A DNA stretch of 41,691 nucleotides from Paludibacterium yongneupense DSM 18731. Its GTDB lineage: Bacteria; Pseudomonadota; Gammaproteobacteria; Burkholderiales; Chromobacteriaceae. The stretch covers positions 1-41,691 of the forward strand of contig NZ_AUGZ01000034.1 of the NCBI RefSeq assembly GCF_000422925.1. Reading direction: 5' to 3'. Positions 1 through 8,728 of this stretch are shown piece after piece. Positions within the stretch are counted from its first letter, which is position 1. Each line of letters opens with the position of its first letter. The position numbers were made by a program, and so were the translations under genes. Under the pieces are notes generated by a model, which made no database searches, was not told where the DNA came from, and saw only the letters and a list, made by a program, of their open reading frames with translations.

Positions 1-1
1 G

Positions 2-499
2 TACGGCACGCGCTACCTGGCGGTGATGCCGACCAATCTGTACGGTCCGGGCGACAACTACCACCCGGAGAACAGCCATGTGATCCCGGCGCTGATCCGC
101 AAGGCGCACGAGGCCAAGGTCCGCGGCGACGCGCAGATGGTGGTGTGGGGCAGCGGACGGCCGCTGCGCGAGTTTCTGTACAGCGAGGACATGGCGGCGG
201 CGTGCGTGCATCTGGCGCTGCTGCCCGAGCCCGAGTACGGGGCTCTGCTGAACGATCGCACGCCGCCGCTGGTGAATATCGGCGTCGGTCACGACATGAG
301 CATCCGCGAGCTGGCGGAGACGGTGTGCCGGGTGGTGGGCTTCGACGGCGAGCTGGTCTTCGACGCGAGCAAGCCGGACGGCACGCCGAAGAAGCTGCTC
401 GACGTAAGCCTGCTCGCGGCGCAGGGCTGGCGGGCGCAGGTGGCGTTCGAGGACGGACTGGCGCGCGCTTATGCCGATTTTTGCCATCTGATCGGTTGA
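2..499 (+). CDS. fcl: GDP-L-fucose synthase, C-terminal part (cut by window edge)
   Basis: NADPH-dependent epimerase/reductase that converts GDP-4-keto-6-deoxymannose to GDP-L-fucose in the cytoplasm. The frame is open from base 2 and holds about 165 C-terminal residues. The family-typical stretch PTNLYGPGDNYHPENSHV is present, followed by REFLYSEDMA and a conserved C-terminus. The Rossmann fold and catalytic Tyr/Lys lie outside the window. Its product feeds the fucosyltransferase at 3539. The gene is richer in G+C than most of the interior, and its usual partner gmd lies at the far right end on the other strand. Confidence 0.95.
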   Translation, partial: YGTRYLAVMPTNLYGPGDNYHPENSHVIPALIRKAHEAKVRGDAQMVVWGSGRPLREFLYSEDMAAACVHLALLPEPEYGALLNDRTPPLVNIGVGHDMSIRELAETVCRVVGFDGELVFDASKPDGTPKKLLDVSLLAAQGWRAQVAFEDGLARAYADFCHLIG

Positions 500-503
500 T
501 TGC

Positions 504-1364
504 ATGATAAACCCGCATGAAGCGCAAGGAGGCAGGCCTCCATTCTCTGTGTTGATGTCGGTGTATGTCCGGGAGCAGGCGGCTTATCTCGAGCAGTGCC
601 TGGAGAGCTTGCGTGCGCAAACTCTTCCTGCCGATGAAGTCGTCGTGGTCGAGGACGGCCCGCTGACCGAAGCCCTGCTGGCGGTTCTGGCGCGCTACGA
701 GACGTATTTGCCGATGCGACGCGTGAGACTCGAGTGCAATGTGGGACTGGGCAAGGCGCTGCAGCAGGGATTGGAGCATACGACGCACGAGTTGGTAGCG
801 CGTATGGATAGCGACGATATCGCACTGGAGCGGCGCTTCGAGTTGCAGATGGCGGCGTTCGCCGCCCGGCCCGCGCTATGCGTGATCGGCGGTCAGATCG
901 ACGAGTTCTCGCAGGACCCGCGCAGCCCGCACGCGAGCCGGCGCCTTCCTTGCGAGCATCCTGAAATCCTTGCCTATGCCAGGACTCGAAACCCGTTCAA
1001 TCATATGGCTGTGATGTATCGCCGCTCCAGCGTGCTCGCCGTCGGGGGATATCAGCATATGATGTATTTCGAAGACTACTGGCTGTGGGTCAGAATGCTT
1101 CAGGCCGGGCAACTGACGTGCAACTTACCGGACACCCTGGTGCTGGCCCGCGCTGACCGGGCCATGAGCGCACGCCGGGGCGGGTGGTCGTATCTCCGGC
1201 ACGAATGGCATTTTCTAGCGACGATCCACAGTATGGGGTTCCAGCCGACATCCTGCTTTGTGAAGTCTCTGGTGATTCGCAGCCTGGTCCGTCTGATCCC
1301 GAACGGATTGCGCAGCCAGCTGTACGCTACGCTGCTCCGACAAAAGGCGCTTCCTCGGGCTTAG
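504..1364 (+). CDS. Family 2 glycosyltransferase, AmsE-like
   Basis: Predicted cytoplasmic GT-A enzyme of 286 residues that would add one sugar to a lipid-linked oligosaccharide; donor and acceptor are unknown. The N-terminal FSVLMSVY strand is followed by VVEDGPLT and a DSDD metal-binding motif at residues 102-105. An acidic YFEDYWLW motif near residues 188-195 probably carries the catalytic base. The VLMSVY...DEVVVVEDGPLT pattern recalls AmsE of amylovoran synthesis. The ATG lies 4 bp after fcl and has no clear ribosome binding site (RBS). A strong AAGGAGG at 526-532 lies inside the gene, so a shorter start near 549 (GTG) is possible. Confidence 0.85.
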   Translation: MINPHEAQGGRPPFSVLMSVYVREQAAYLEQCLESLRAQTLPADEVVVVEDGPLTEALLAVLARYETYLPMRRVRLECNVGLGKALQQGLEHTTHELVARMDSDDIALERRFELQMAAFAARPALCVIGGQIDEFSQDPRSPHASRRLPCEHPEILAYARTRNPFNHMAVMYRRSSVLAVGGYQHMMYFEDYWLWVRMLQAGQLTCNLPDTLVLARADRAMSARRGGWSYLRHEWHFLATIHSMGFQPTSCFVKSLVIRSLVRLIPNGLRSQLYATLLRQKALPRA

Positions 1365-1433
1365 CCCTTTCCTGGGCCTGCGTTTCGACGTTTCCATTGC
1401 CCCACAATCCTGATTGCGCACTAGTATTGAATA

Positions 1434-2411
1434 ATGAATCATTTCTCATGGTTTTTTTCTCGCTTGACTCTAGCGAGAGCCGTTAACCCGGGCTGTCTGG
1501 CGAGCGTGGTCTTGCCGTTTTATTTCAGCTTCGAGTATCTCGTTCCTGATCTCTACCTTGTCCTATTTCCGATTGCGGCGTTCTTCGTTCTCGATCTGGT
1601 GCGGCGCCGGGATCTCAATCGTGAACTCAAGCTGGCCGTTCTCTGCTTGAGTCCGATGCTGCTTGGAGGAGGACTTTCCGGGAATACCGATTTTGCAGCA
1701 AAGCTGTTGTTGCACATTGTGGTCGCCGCATACCTTACGTCGCGGTGGCAGCTCCGCTTCAAAATTATGGCATGGAGTTTTATTCCAGCAATTTTTGCTT
1801 CGAGCGTGCTCTACTACTTTCAACAGCTTCCCGTCTACGATAGTACGCGTCCTTTCGCGTGGATAGCTCGCAACCATTTCGATTACCTGCTTGCGAGCAC
1901 CTTACTGCTGACCGGGGTGTCCGGACCGGTCGTGGCCCTGCTGCTGGCCTTTACCCTTGCCCGCTGGAATTTCATCGTGCTGATGTTATCTCGGTTCAGA
2001 TGGGTATTGGTGCTGCTCGTCGCGTTGGCCTACCTCAAGCTGACATTTTTTAACAATGTCAATACTACGTTGGGCCTCCGTCCTTCGAGCGACATGGTGC
2101 GCTGGCAGTTGCTGGTTCAATTTTTCGCCACGATACGGCAACACCCGTGGGGCCTAGGCAGGCTGCAGATTCAAAACTATTTGCTGTACCGTGTGCATCT
2201 GGCAGACAGCTTCGAGTCAAACTACCTGCAGCTGCTGGCCATGTATGGGCCACTGGCCGTCCCGTTTATCTGGTTTCTGCTGCGCAGGGCCAACTCTCCG
2301 GTACGGACATTTCTTGTCTTTATCTCGTTTTTCAACCCGACTCTGTTCTCTTTATCTTACTTCGTGTTTTATTTTTCCTCGTTCAGGCGGGACGAGGCCA
2401 ACCCGCATTGA
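1434..2411 (+). CDS. Polytopic Wzy-like membrane protein (paralog of the protein at 4415)
   Basis: Integral inner-membrane protein of 325 residues with about nine to ten hydrophobic segments and short loops. I do not recognise it as a named family. Shared motifs with the neighbour at 4415 are CLSPML-GG-LSGNTDF, ARNHF-YL, ARWN, FFN--NTT-GL and SFESNYLQLLAMYG. The last resembles the late periplasmic loop of O-antigen polymerases and ligases, where a pattern like HNxYL...GxxG is usual. A compact polysaccharide polymerase is the best guess, by analogy only. It is convergent with wzz (2448), with only 36 bp between. No good RBS precedes the ATG, and a T7 run lies close to the start. Confidence 0.75.
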   Translation: MNHFSWFFSRLTLARAVNPGCLASVVLPFYFSFEYLVPDLYLVLFPIAAFFVLDLVRRRDLNRELKLAVLCLSPMLLGGGLSGNTDFAAKLLLHIVVAAYLTSRWQLRFKIMAWSFIPAIFASSVLYYFQQLPVYDSTRPFAWIARNHFDYLLASTLLLTGVSGPVVALLLAFTLARWNFIVLMLSRFRWVLVLLVALAYLKLTFFNNVNTTLGLRPSSDMVRWQLLVQFFATIRQHPWGLGRLQIQNYLLYRVHLADSFESNYLQLLAMYGPLAVPFIWFLLRRANSPVRTFLVFISFFNPTLFSLSYFVFYFSSFRRDEANPH

Positions 2412-2447
2412 CCTCCACACCGGCGCCAAGCGGGCATGACGGTATTC

Positions 2448-3380
2448 TTATCTTCTGCGCAGGGCGATCAGTGCGAGTCCGATGAGCAAGCCACAGCTTG
2501 TCCCTGTGGCAAGCAGCACCGTGGTCTTGGGCGATACGGGGGGCGAGGGCAAAGGCACCGGTCCCACTGTGACTTCGTTCCTGGCCAGGCTGTCCTCCTT
2601 CGCGATTTGCTCCTGTAATGCCTTGCTCAGGGCTTGGTAGTACTGATAGCGGCCGATGAGATTGCTGACGTCCGCAGGCCTGGCACTGGAGGGAAAGTCT
2701 GGGACTGTGCGTAAGAGTGCGGGATCGCCCGGATTGGGCAACTGGCCGACCTGCAGGCCTGCCATGTCGCGCAGTAATGCCAGTTCGGTCGGCGTGAGGG
2801 CTGGTTTACCCGGGGCGAGGGAACGTTGTACATTCTGTCCAGCCTTGAGCAGCAAGGGTTTCAATGCCGCGAGTTGTACCGAGAGCGAGTCTTTTTTTGC
2901 GCTGTGCTCGGTAAGGTGCGCGAGCAGTAGTCGCTGACGCATTGCCGTGGCCATGGCAAAGGATAACCGTACGGCAACGTCGGGGCGCGTGTCGGTGGCG
3001 GTGAACTGAAGTTCGCGATCACTGTCTACCCCGGTGACGAGTTTCTGCCGCAGCCACTGACGTCGGGTCGCGATATCGGGGGTGGGGAACAGGCTAGCCA
3101 GTTCGGGTGAATGCGCAAGCGAGTCGTAGAGAGTATCGCTTCCGGCGAGATCCATGATCCTGGGGGTGATCGTCGGGGCCAGCCACCTCGGCCACATCCG
3201 CGTGGGTGTGAAGAGCGGAGTGCTGGCACGGAAGAGGGGAGGCGTGTGCCATGCCAGCCCGGCCGCCAGCACTGCTCCCGCCAAGGCGCAGCCAAGCAGC
3301 AGCATGCGATGGCGAATCAGCCCATCTGCAAGCTCCCGGAAAGAAATATCGGGGGGGACGGCTATCGGGTTCGTGGTCAA
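2448..3380 (-). CDS. wzz: Wzz-family chain-length determinant (first copy)
   Basis: Inner-membrane co-polymerase of about 310 residues that sets the modal chain length of a Wzy-made polymer. It has the expected plan: a short cytoplasmic N-terminus, a membrane segment (MLLLGCALAGAVLAAGLAW), a long periplasmic helical domain, a Pro-rich stretch (VPLPSPPVSPKT) and a second membrane helix ending in RRR. I chose the TTG at 3380 because AAGGA at 3388-3392 sits 7 bp before it. The ATG at 3431 would add 17 residues but has no RBS. It is reversed relative to its neighbours and lies between the two paralogous Wzy-like genes. A C7 run (+ strand G at 3351-3357) lies near the start. Confidence 0.85.
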   Translation of the reverse strand: MTTNPIAVPPDISFRELADGLIRHRMLLLGCALAGAVLAAGLAWHTPPLFRASTPLFTPTRMWPRWLAPTITPRIMDLAGSDTLYDSLAHSPELASLFPTPDIATRRQWLRQKLVTGVDSDRELQFTATDTRPDVAVRLSFAMATAMRQRLLLAHLTEHSAKKDSLSVQLAALKPLLLKAGQNVQRSLAPGKPALTPTELALLRDMAGLQVGQLPNPGDPALLRTVPDFPSSARPADVSNLIGRYQYYQALSKALQEQIAKEDSLARNEVTVGPVPLPSPPVSPKTTVLLATGTSCGLLIGLALIALRRR

Positions 3381-3538
3381 ATCTGCATCCTTGCGATCGC
3401 GGCGGGGGACAAATGATATAGTCGTAAGCATATTCGTATTACGTGCCCATGCAAACCGTTGTGCGGGGTGGTGGTAATATACGGGCGTTGATCGGAACGC
3501 GCATGTGTCGGTGTGCAGAGCTCAAGAAAAGGTTGAAA
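3381..3538. promoter_or_regulatory. Divergent promoter region between wzz and the fucosyltransferase
   Basis: This gap of about 160 bp separates divergent genes and must hold promoters for both. AT-rich hexamers resembling -10 boxes are visible on the + strand (TAATAT near 3475) and the - strand (TATGCT and TATATC between about 3415 and 3435). No pair with a good -35 box and spacing stood out, so exact promoters are not called. If the wzz ATG at 3431 is used, most of this region becomes coding. Confidence 0.4.
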
Positions 3539-4414
3539 GTGACGGTCATTGTCAGACTCAAGGGTGGGTTGGGGAATCAGATATTTCAATACGCGGCAGG
3601 GATTGCCCTGGCAAAGCGATTGGGAACGTCGTTGCGAGTCGATAGCGGCCGCATGTTTGTCGATGCGCAGCGCAGTTATGCGTTAGGCGTATTCTCTGCC
3701 CCGCATGCCGAAATGGGAAAACTCCGCAGTTGCGCGCTTGAAGCGGCGGCCATCGTCAACCGCAAGCTGCAGCGTCTCGGCTCGCCCATCGCGCTTAGGC
3801 ATGTCCTGTTTACCGAGGCCGGGCATGCGGTGAATGCCGGTTTTTTTCAGATAAGGAAACGGCCGCTAAATATTTTGGACGGATATTTTCAGAGCGAACG
3901 CTATTTTGTTGATGCCGTCGACGAGGTCAGGCAGGCGCTCAGGTTTCCGGAGCCCGTCAGCGCCATCATGCAAGGTTGGCTTGAGCGGATCCGGCAGTGT
4001 CCTGCTGTATCGATTCATATTCGTCGGGGGGATTATGTCAGCAATCCACAGGCGAATGCCACGCATGGGGTCCTGCCGCTATCGTTTTATCACTCTGCCA
4101 TTACCCGGATTCGCCAGCGCGAGGAACAGCTCCAGTGCTTTGTTTTCTCGGACGATCTGGAATGGGCGCGCGAGCATCTGCAGGTCGAGGGGCTTCCGCT
4201 CCATTTCGTCGACGGATGGGGCAAGACCGATCATGACGATATGCAACTGATGAGCGCATGCCGTCATCATGTCATTGCGAATAGTTCGTACAGTTGGTGG
4301 GGGGCCTGGTTGAATGGCAAATCCGGCAAGCTGGTCGTGGCGCCTCGCGCATGGTTTGTCGACGCCAGCAAACCATCGTGCGATCAAACCCCTGATGGCT
4401 GGATGCTGATATAA
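3539..4414 (+). CDS. Alpha-1,2-fucosyltransferase, GT11 family
   Basis: Predicted to transfer L-fucose from GDP-L-fucose to the 2-hydroxyl of a sugar in the lipid-linked repeat unit. All GT11 hallmarks are present: VRLKGGLGNQIFQYA at residues 5-19, HIRRGDY near 160-166 (donor binding), FSDD near 203, and NSSYSWWGAWL near 248-258. The length of 291 residues suits FutC/WbsJ-type enzymes. I chose the GTG at 3539 because family members begin just before the VRLKGG motif and AAGAAAAGG lies 6 bp upstream. The open frame reaches back to 3443, but that extension lacks family similarity. It abuts the next gene at 4415 with no gap. Confidence 0.92.
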   Translation: MTVIVRLKGGLGNQIFQYAAGIALAKRLGTSLRVDSGRMFVDAQRSYALGVFSAPHAEMGKLRSCALEAAAIVNRKLQRLGSPIALRHVLFTEAGHAVNAGFFQIRKRPLNILDGYFQSERYFVDAVDEVRQALRFPEPVSAIMQGWLERIRQCPAVSIHIRRGDYVSNPQANATHGVLPLSFYHSAITRIRQREEQLQCFVFSDDLEWAREHLQVEGLPLHFVDGWGKTDHDDMQLMSACRHHVIANSSYSWWGAWLNGKSGKLVVAPRAWFVDASKPSCDQTPDGWMLI

Positions 4415-5425
4415 ATGGTCAGCGTCGACGAAATCAAGGCCTCTGCGCTGCGCTTATGGCAGGTGCGGCCCGATACCTGCTCCATACTCAGTGTGCTGTT
4501 GCCTTTCTATTTGTGTTTTGAATATTTGATTTCGGGGATTTATTTAATTCTGTTACCGCTCGCCGCATATCATGCCTTCGATATGGCAAAGCGGCGCGTT
4601 ATCAGCCGCGAGCTGTTGTGGGCCATGTCGTGCCTGAGCCCGATGTTGGTTGGCGGTCCGCTTTCCGGCAACACCGACTTTACCTGCAAGCTTGCTTTGA
4701 GCATCTTTGTCGCCGAGCGGGTCGCCGCGCGGACCGGTTTCAATTTCAAGCTCGTGGCTCTGGCTTTTGTTCCCGCGACGCTGGCCGCCTGCCTGTATTT
4801 CCAGCGTTCGATTCCGCCGGGGGAACACATGTACATCAGTGCGGCGCGCAATCACTTTTCCTATCTCTACTCCGGAACCTTGCTGCTGCTGGAGGCGCCT
4901 GGCCCGCTGGTGGCCTTGCTGGTGCTTCCTTTTCTTGCGCGCTGGAATCTGGTCGTGCTGCTGTTCGCACGTCACAAGTGGATACTTGTCGCGATTCTGG
5001 CCCTCGTCTATCTGAAAATGGCCTTTTTCAACAGCATGAACACGACATTCGGTCTCAAAGTTGGTAGCGACCATGATCGCTGGCTGATTCTGGGACTCTT
5101 TTTCGATACCCTGGTTCAGCATCCTTTTGGCCTTCAACGCGATTTGATCCGCAACCTTCTGTTGTATCAGAACAATCTTACGGATACGTTCGAGTCCAGC
5201 TATTGTCAACTGATTGGCATGTACGGGGTATTGGCGATTCCATTTATTGGCTATTTGCTGCACAAGAGCGATTCTGTCGTGCGAGTGTTCCTCATTTTCC
5301 TTTCGTTCTTTAATCCCATCATCCTGTCGTTATCGTTCTTTGTATTTTTCTACTCGGCCCGGAGAGAGGACGAAGCGGCAGAATGCGAAGTCAAGGTATT
5401 GGCACAGCAAAATAACCCTGGATGA
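4415..5425 (+). CDS. Polytopic Wzy-like membrane protein (paralog of the protein at 1434)
   Basis: Integral membrane protein of 336 residues with about nine to ten hydrophobic segments. By eye roughly half of its residues match the 1434 protein in an almost gap-free alignment, including CLSPML-GG-LSGNTDF, ARNHFSYL, LARWN, FFNSMNTTFGL and DTFESSYCQLIGMYG. The last motif lies where O-antigen polymerases and ligases carry a conserved periplasmic loop, so polymerase or a related membrane transfer function is inferred. The start codon directly follows the fucosyltransferase stop, and the stop overlaps the wzx start (ATGA at 5422-5425), so translational coupling is likely. Confidence 0.75.
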   Translation: MVSVDEIKASALRLWQVRPDTCSILSVLLPFYLCFEYLISGIYLILLPLAAYHAFDMAKRRVISRELLWAMSCLSPMLVGGPLSGNTDFTCKLALSIFVAERVAARTGFNFKLVALAFVPATLAACLYFQRSIPPGEHMYISAARNHFSYLYSGTLLLLEAPGPLVALLVLPFLARWNLVVLLFARHKWILVAILALVYLKMAFFNSMNTTFGLKVGSDHDRWLILGLFFDTLVQHPFGLQRDLIRNLLLYQNNLTDTFESSYCQLIGMYGVLAIPFIGYLLHKSDSVVRVFLIFLSFFNPIILSLSFFVFFYSARREDEAAECEVKVLAQQNNPG

Positions 5426-6693
5426 GCATGCGCCTATTTTCATCCCGCAAGATTCTGGTCATAGCCGGTTTGCAACTCATTCAGATGGCGGCCGGGCTGA
5501 TATACATAAAATTGCTGGCATCGAACTTGCCACCGGCGCAATACGGCGCGTATACGCTCTATCTAACCGCTGCGTCATTGTTCGGCATGCTACCGATCAC
5601 GGCACTGGATCAAGCAATTTATCGTGAAGCGGCCAAGCCATACGCGCGTGTCAAGCTGGAGCGGCTGATTCGCTGCTACTACAGCCTGGTCGCCTTCGTC
5701 ACTCTGGCGGAAACCCCGCTCTTTATCATTTTGCTGAAGCTGAATTCTTCATTCTCGCTGGCGGAAGTCTGTGCTATTGCAGTTCCGTTCGCCATTTTGT
5801 CGACGCTGAAGAATTCCCTGATCGGCCTTATCAACTACCGGCATTTCAAGACGCACTCCTTCGCACTCAAGGCTGTGGAAAACACACTGAAAATTGCCTT
5901 GATTCTCCCGCTGATTCCTCTTATTCACCGCTTTGACAATGGCGGCAGTGTCGCAACGCTGACCCAGACAGTCATCTGTATCCTGCTGATCCTCTATATC
6001 GTGAGGCATGCCCGGTTTGGGATCGTTTTCAAGCGGCGGATCAGGCTTCGCCAGGTACAGGCGATCTACAGGCGGACCATTGTCTATGCCAAACCACTGA
6101 TTACATGGGCCGTGTTCGGCTACCTGCAAAACAATATCTATTACTGGGTGATGGAACGGCACGGCGAGCGCGTCGAACTCGGTATCTTTTCCATGATGCA
6201 CAACTTGTCGTTTGTCTTTCCATCCATATTTATCGGGCTGATTACAACCTATGCCACGCCCCGATTCTTTCACAATGGAATTTCAAGACAGACCGACCGT
6301 GAGCTGTTCTGGCTTAAGATATTTGCGTTCATCATGCTTGGGTGCTACACCCTGTTCGTGACGATATTTGCTCATCCGCTGATTGCGCTGATCGGCCACC
6401 CGGCTTACCTTCCGTATGCACACCTACTCGCGTATATGAGTACCGTGATGGCGATCTACCATTTCTCCATGTTGTCGACCTTCCGGTTCTACATCGCAGA
6501 AAAACCTTCCCGCTTGCTGCTTGCCAACATACTGCCAGGAGCCGCCTCCTTGCCTGCCAGCTATCTCCTGGACAGGTATCATGCCCTCGATGGCATCGTG
6601 GTTGCCTATGCTGCGGTATATTGCCTGAATGCCTTGCTGGTCATGGCTGCCGAGGCCTACTACTTCCGCCGTGGTCAACCTCACGCCGCGTAA
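5422..6693 (+). CDS. wzx: Wzx-type polysaccharide flippase (first copy)
   Basis: Polytopic inner-membrane protein of 423 residues with about 12 to 14 hydrophobic segments. It fits the polysaccharide transporter branch of the MOP superfamily, which flips undecaprenyl-linked repeat units across the membrane. The N-terminal LASNLPPAQYGAYTLYLT is typical: Wzx proteins carry a conserved LGPxxYGxY-like turn after helix 1. It overlaps the preceding gene by 4 bp and lies upstream of a GT4. It differs clearly from the second flippase at 8907. Substrate specificity cannot be read from sequence. Confidence 0.85.
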   Translation: MSMRLFSSRKILVIAGLQLIQMAAGLIYIKLLASNLPPAQYGAYTLYLTAASLFGMLPITALDQAIYREAAKPYARVKLERLIRCYYSLVAFVTLAETPLFIILLKLNSSFSLAEVCAIAVPFAILSTLKNSLIGLINYRHFKTHSFALKAVENTLKIALILPLIPLIHRFDNGGSVATLTQTVICILLILYIVRHARFGIVFKRRIRLRQVQAIYRRTIVYAKPLITWAVFGYLQNNIYYWVMERHGERVELGIFSMMHNLSFVFPSIFIGLITTYATPRFFHNGISRQTDRELFWLKIFAFIMLGCYTLFVTIFAHPLIALIGHPAYLPYAHLLAYMSTVMAIYHFSMLSTFRFYIAEKPSRLLLANILPGAASLPASYLLDRYHALDGIVVAYAAVYCLNALLVMAAEAYYFRRGQPHAA

Positions 6694-6718
6694 CAGCAAA
6701 AAACAGGAGTGCCGCTTC

Positions 6719-7804
6719 GTGCGAGTATTACATTTTCAAGTCAATAATGGATTCGGCGGAGGAGTTGCGACCTATATCTCGGCCTTGACGCGCGGGCAAG
6801 CCAGCCACGAGATGTTCGTTACGCTGGACAACGAACTGTCGGCACGGATGATCGCCCGTTTCGATGCGGCTTACGGCCGTGCGACACCCGTATGCTTTCC
6901 GGAGCATTACCGCGTCTGGCAAATCCCGTCCGCCGTGCGGAATCTGTTGCGTATCGTTCGCATGTTACGGATCGACGTTATTCATGCGCATACCCTGCGT
7001 GCCGGCATGCTGGCGGCGCTGGCGAGGGTTTTCAGTCCGGTTCGGCTCGTCTATTGCGGGCACGGGATACGCTATACGCAAAAAAAGGGCCTGTTGGCAC
7101 GTGCCGTATTCGGGGCAATGGAGCGTTTTGTTACCCGGATGGCAGATTGCACCATCGCCATCCGTCCATCTGACTTGGAGCGATATCGCAAGTGGCTAGG
7201 ACCTGAGCGGCTGCGTCTGGTCAGAACACGGACCGACGCACCTGCAATCCCGATGCAGGTGGACGCGCATCCATTTCGGGTCGGGGCGCTCGGTTCCCTG
7301 CTGCCGATCAAGAACCCTGCGCTGTTCGGTCGTGCGGCAGCACGGATGGCCGCGATGGCTTGCACTGCCGAAATGGTATGGGTGGGTGGCGGGGAGTTGC
7401 TGCCCCCGAGCCAGCGGGATTTTCCACACGTGATATTCGCTGGACAGGTCCTTCATGAAGAGGCCATGGCTTGGCTGCTGCGTTTCGATGTGCTGGTGAT
7501 TACCTCGCATATCGAGACTTTTCCGATGGTCGCTCTGGAAGCATTTTCCATGGGGAAGGCCGTGATCAGTACCGCCTATCCGGGATATGGCGATTTGTTC
7601 GAGGATGGTCGCAATGCCCTGGTGATCCCCCCCGACGACACCGAGGCGCTGGTTGCCGCCATAGTCCGGCTGATGAGGTCCGATGTCTTGCGGGAAGAAT
7701 TGGCCCGGAATGGGCGCATCGATTTCGAACGCTTGTATTCGCCCGTGTCGGCCATGATCGAAGAGGTGGAAGGTATTTACGCCGGGTCAGCCGCGCGCCG
7801 CTAG
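6719..7804 (+). CDS. Family 4 glycosyltransferase
   Basis: Predicted GT-B fold, retaining transferase of 361 residues acting at the cytoplasmic face of the membrane. The N-terminal domain begins VRVLHFQVNNGFGGGVATYIS, the Gly-rich loop typical of GT4, and contains VIHAHTLRAGML. The C-terminal domain has the nucleotide-sugar motif IETFPMVALEAFSMGKAV (E-x7-E pattern) followed by GYGDLFEDGRNALVIPPDD. I chose the GTG at 6719 because AGGAG at 6705-6709 is 9 bp upstream; the frame is open further upstream inside wzx. A C7 run lies at 7627-7633. It ends 19 bp from the convergent GT2. Confidence 0.88.
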   Translation: MRVLHFQVNNGFGGGVATYISALTRGQASHEMFVTLDNELSARMIARFDAAYGRATPVCFPEHYRVWQIPSAVRNLLRIVRMLRIDVIHAHTLRAGMLAALARVFSPVRLVYCGHGIRYTQKKGLLARAVFGAMERFVTRMADCTIAIRPSDLERYRKWLGPERLRLVRTRTDAPAIPMQVDAHPFRVGALGSLLPIKNPALFGRAAARMAAMACTAEMVWVGGGELLPPSQRDFPHVIFAGQVLHEEAMAWLLRFDVLVITSHIETFPMVALEAFSMGKAVISTAYPGYGDLFEDGRNALVIPPDDTEALVAAIVRLMRSDVLREELARNGRIDFERLYSPVSAMIEEVEGIYAGSAARR

Positions 7805-7823
7805 ATGCTTGCCGGTGATCTCG

Positions 7824-8603
7824 TCAGAGGAAGCGGCGGGACCATGCTTTGAGCTTCAGCCATAGCAAGCGAAATATCAGCGTCGGGATCAAATCAAGTC
7901 GCCCGCTTGATTCAATGAATTTGCATACCACGTAGGCTTCGGAGAACAAGTTGGCCACGTAGTTGCCCCGGCTGCGTGAATCAGGAAGTACCCGGTAATC
8001 CACCCAGTTTCCAGGCAGGAGCCGTCCCCTGCAATCGGGCTTGCTGAACACACACAGCCACAAATAGTAATCCTCGTAGCGCAGCATGGTATCGTTGGCT
8101 GGGGAGAGCCCCTCGAGCAAGGTTCTGTCGAGCAGGACGGAGGACGTCGTGATGATGTTTCTGCGTAGCAGGGTACGCAAACTTAGCGGTCCTCGCTGGA
8201 CCGGTCCAGGCGATTTCGCTCCGCAAGTATCGACATCGTAACGACCGGTGCAGACGAAATTGTATCCATCGCGTTTGATGCATTCCATCTGAGCCATCAG
8301 CTTTCCGGGCTCCCAGTAGTCATCGGCATCCAAAAAGGCAACATACCTTCCTCGCGCATGGGCGACGCCGATGAAACGCGGCAATTCGGGGCCTCCGCTA
8401 TTGTGGCCGGTGCGCAGCAAGCGCAGCCCGGCGTCGCCAACCGCGCGCTCCTGCAAGTATTCGTAAGAGCCGTCATTCGAACAGTCATCCACAATGATCA
8501 ATTCCCAATCGCGATACGTTTGTGCCTGGACCGAAGCGATCGCTTCGTCGATGAATGGTTTTGCATTGTAGTGAGCGATGATGATCGAAACTGTAAACGG
8601 CAT
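7824..8603 (-). CDS. Family 2 glycosyltransferase
   Basis: Predicted GT-A enzyme of 259 residues. It opens with VSIIIAHYNAKPFIDEAIASV, has VDDCSNDGS near residue 38 and the DXD-type FLDADDYW near residue 93. YEDYYLWLCVF near residues 175-185 matches the acidic ED motif of inverting GT2 enzymes. An AGGT four to five bases before the ATG is a fair RBS. It is transcribed alone on the minus strand, convergent with the GT4 at 6719 and divergent from wzx at 8907, so it needs its own promoter in the 8604-8906 gap. Donor sugar unknown. Confidence 0.88.
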   Translation of the reverse strand: MPFTVSIIIAHYNAKPFIDEAIASVQAQTYRDWELIIVDDCSNDGSYEYLQERAVGDAGLRLLRTGHNSGGPELPRFIGVAHARGRYVAFLDADDYWEPGKLMAQMECIKRDGYNFVCTGRYDVDTCGAKSPGPVQRGPLSLRTLLRRNIITTSSVLLDRTLLEGLSPANDTMLRYEDYYLWLCVFSKPDCRGRLLPGNWVDYRVLPDSRSRGNYVANLFSEAYVVCKFIESSGRLDLIPTLIFRLLWLKLKAWSRRFL

Positions 8604-8615
8604 ATGACCTCGAAC

Positions 8616-8676
8616 AAAAAACAGCGGCCATCCAACATGGACAGGGCAGTCTCAATGATACCGTAACTGCTGTTTT
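8616..8676. repeat. Inverted repeat in the leader of the reversed GT2
   Basis: AAAACAGC (8618-8625) is repeated inverted as GCTGTTTT (8669-8676) with 43 bp between. It lies just upstream of the minus-strand GT2 and would fall in its 5' leader if transcription starts beyond it. Function unknown; chance occurrence is possible. Confidence 0.3.
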
Positions 8677-8728
8677 GATCGGCACGCTTGTGAGATTCGG
8701 ACTGGGCCGTGCCATGTCCCTGGGGTGA

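Noticed and set aside
4553-5263. Open frame of 236 codons on the minus strand opposite the second Wzy-like gene.
   Set aside because: Its charged, Gln/Arg-rich sequence is the antisense of hydrophobic membrane codons, a known artefact.
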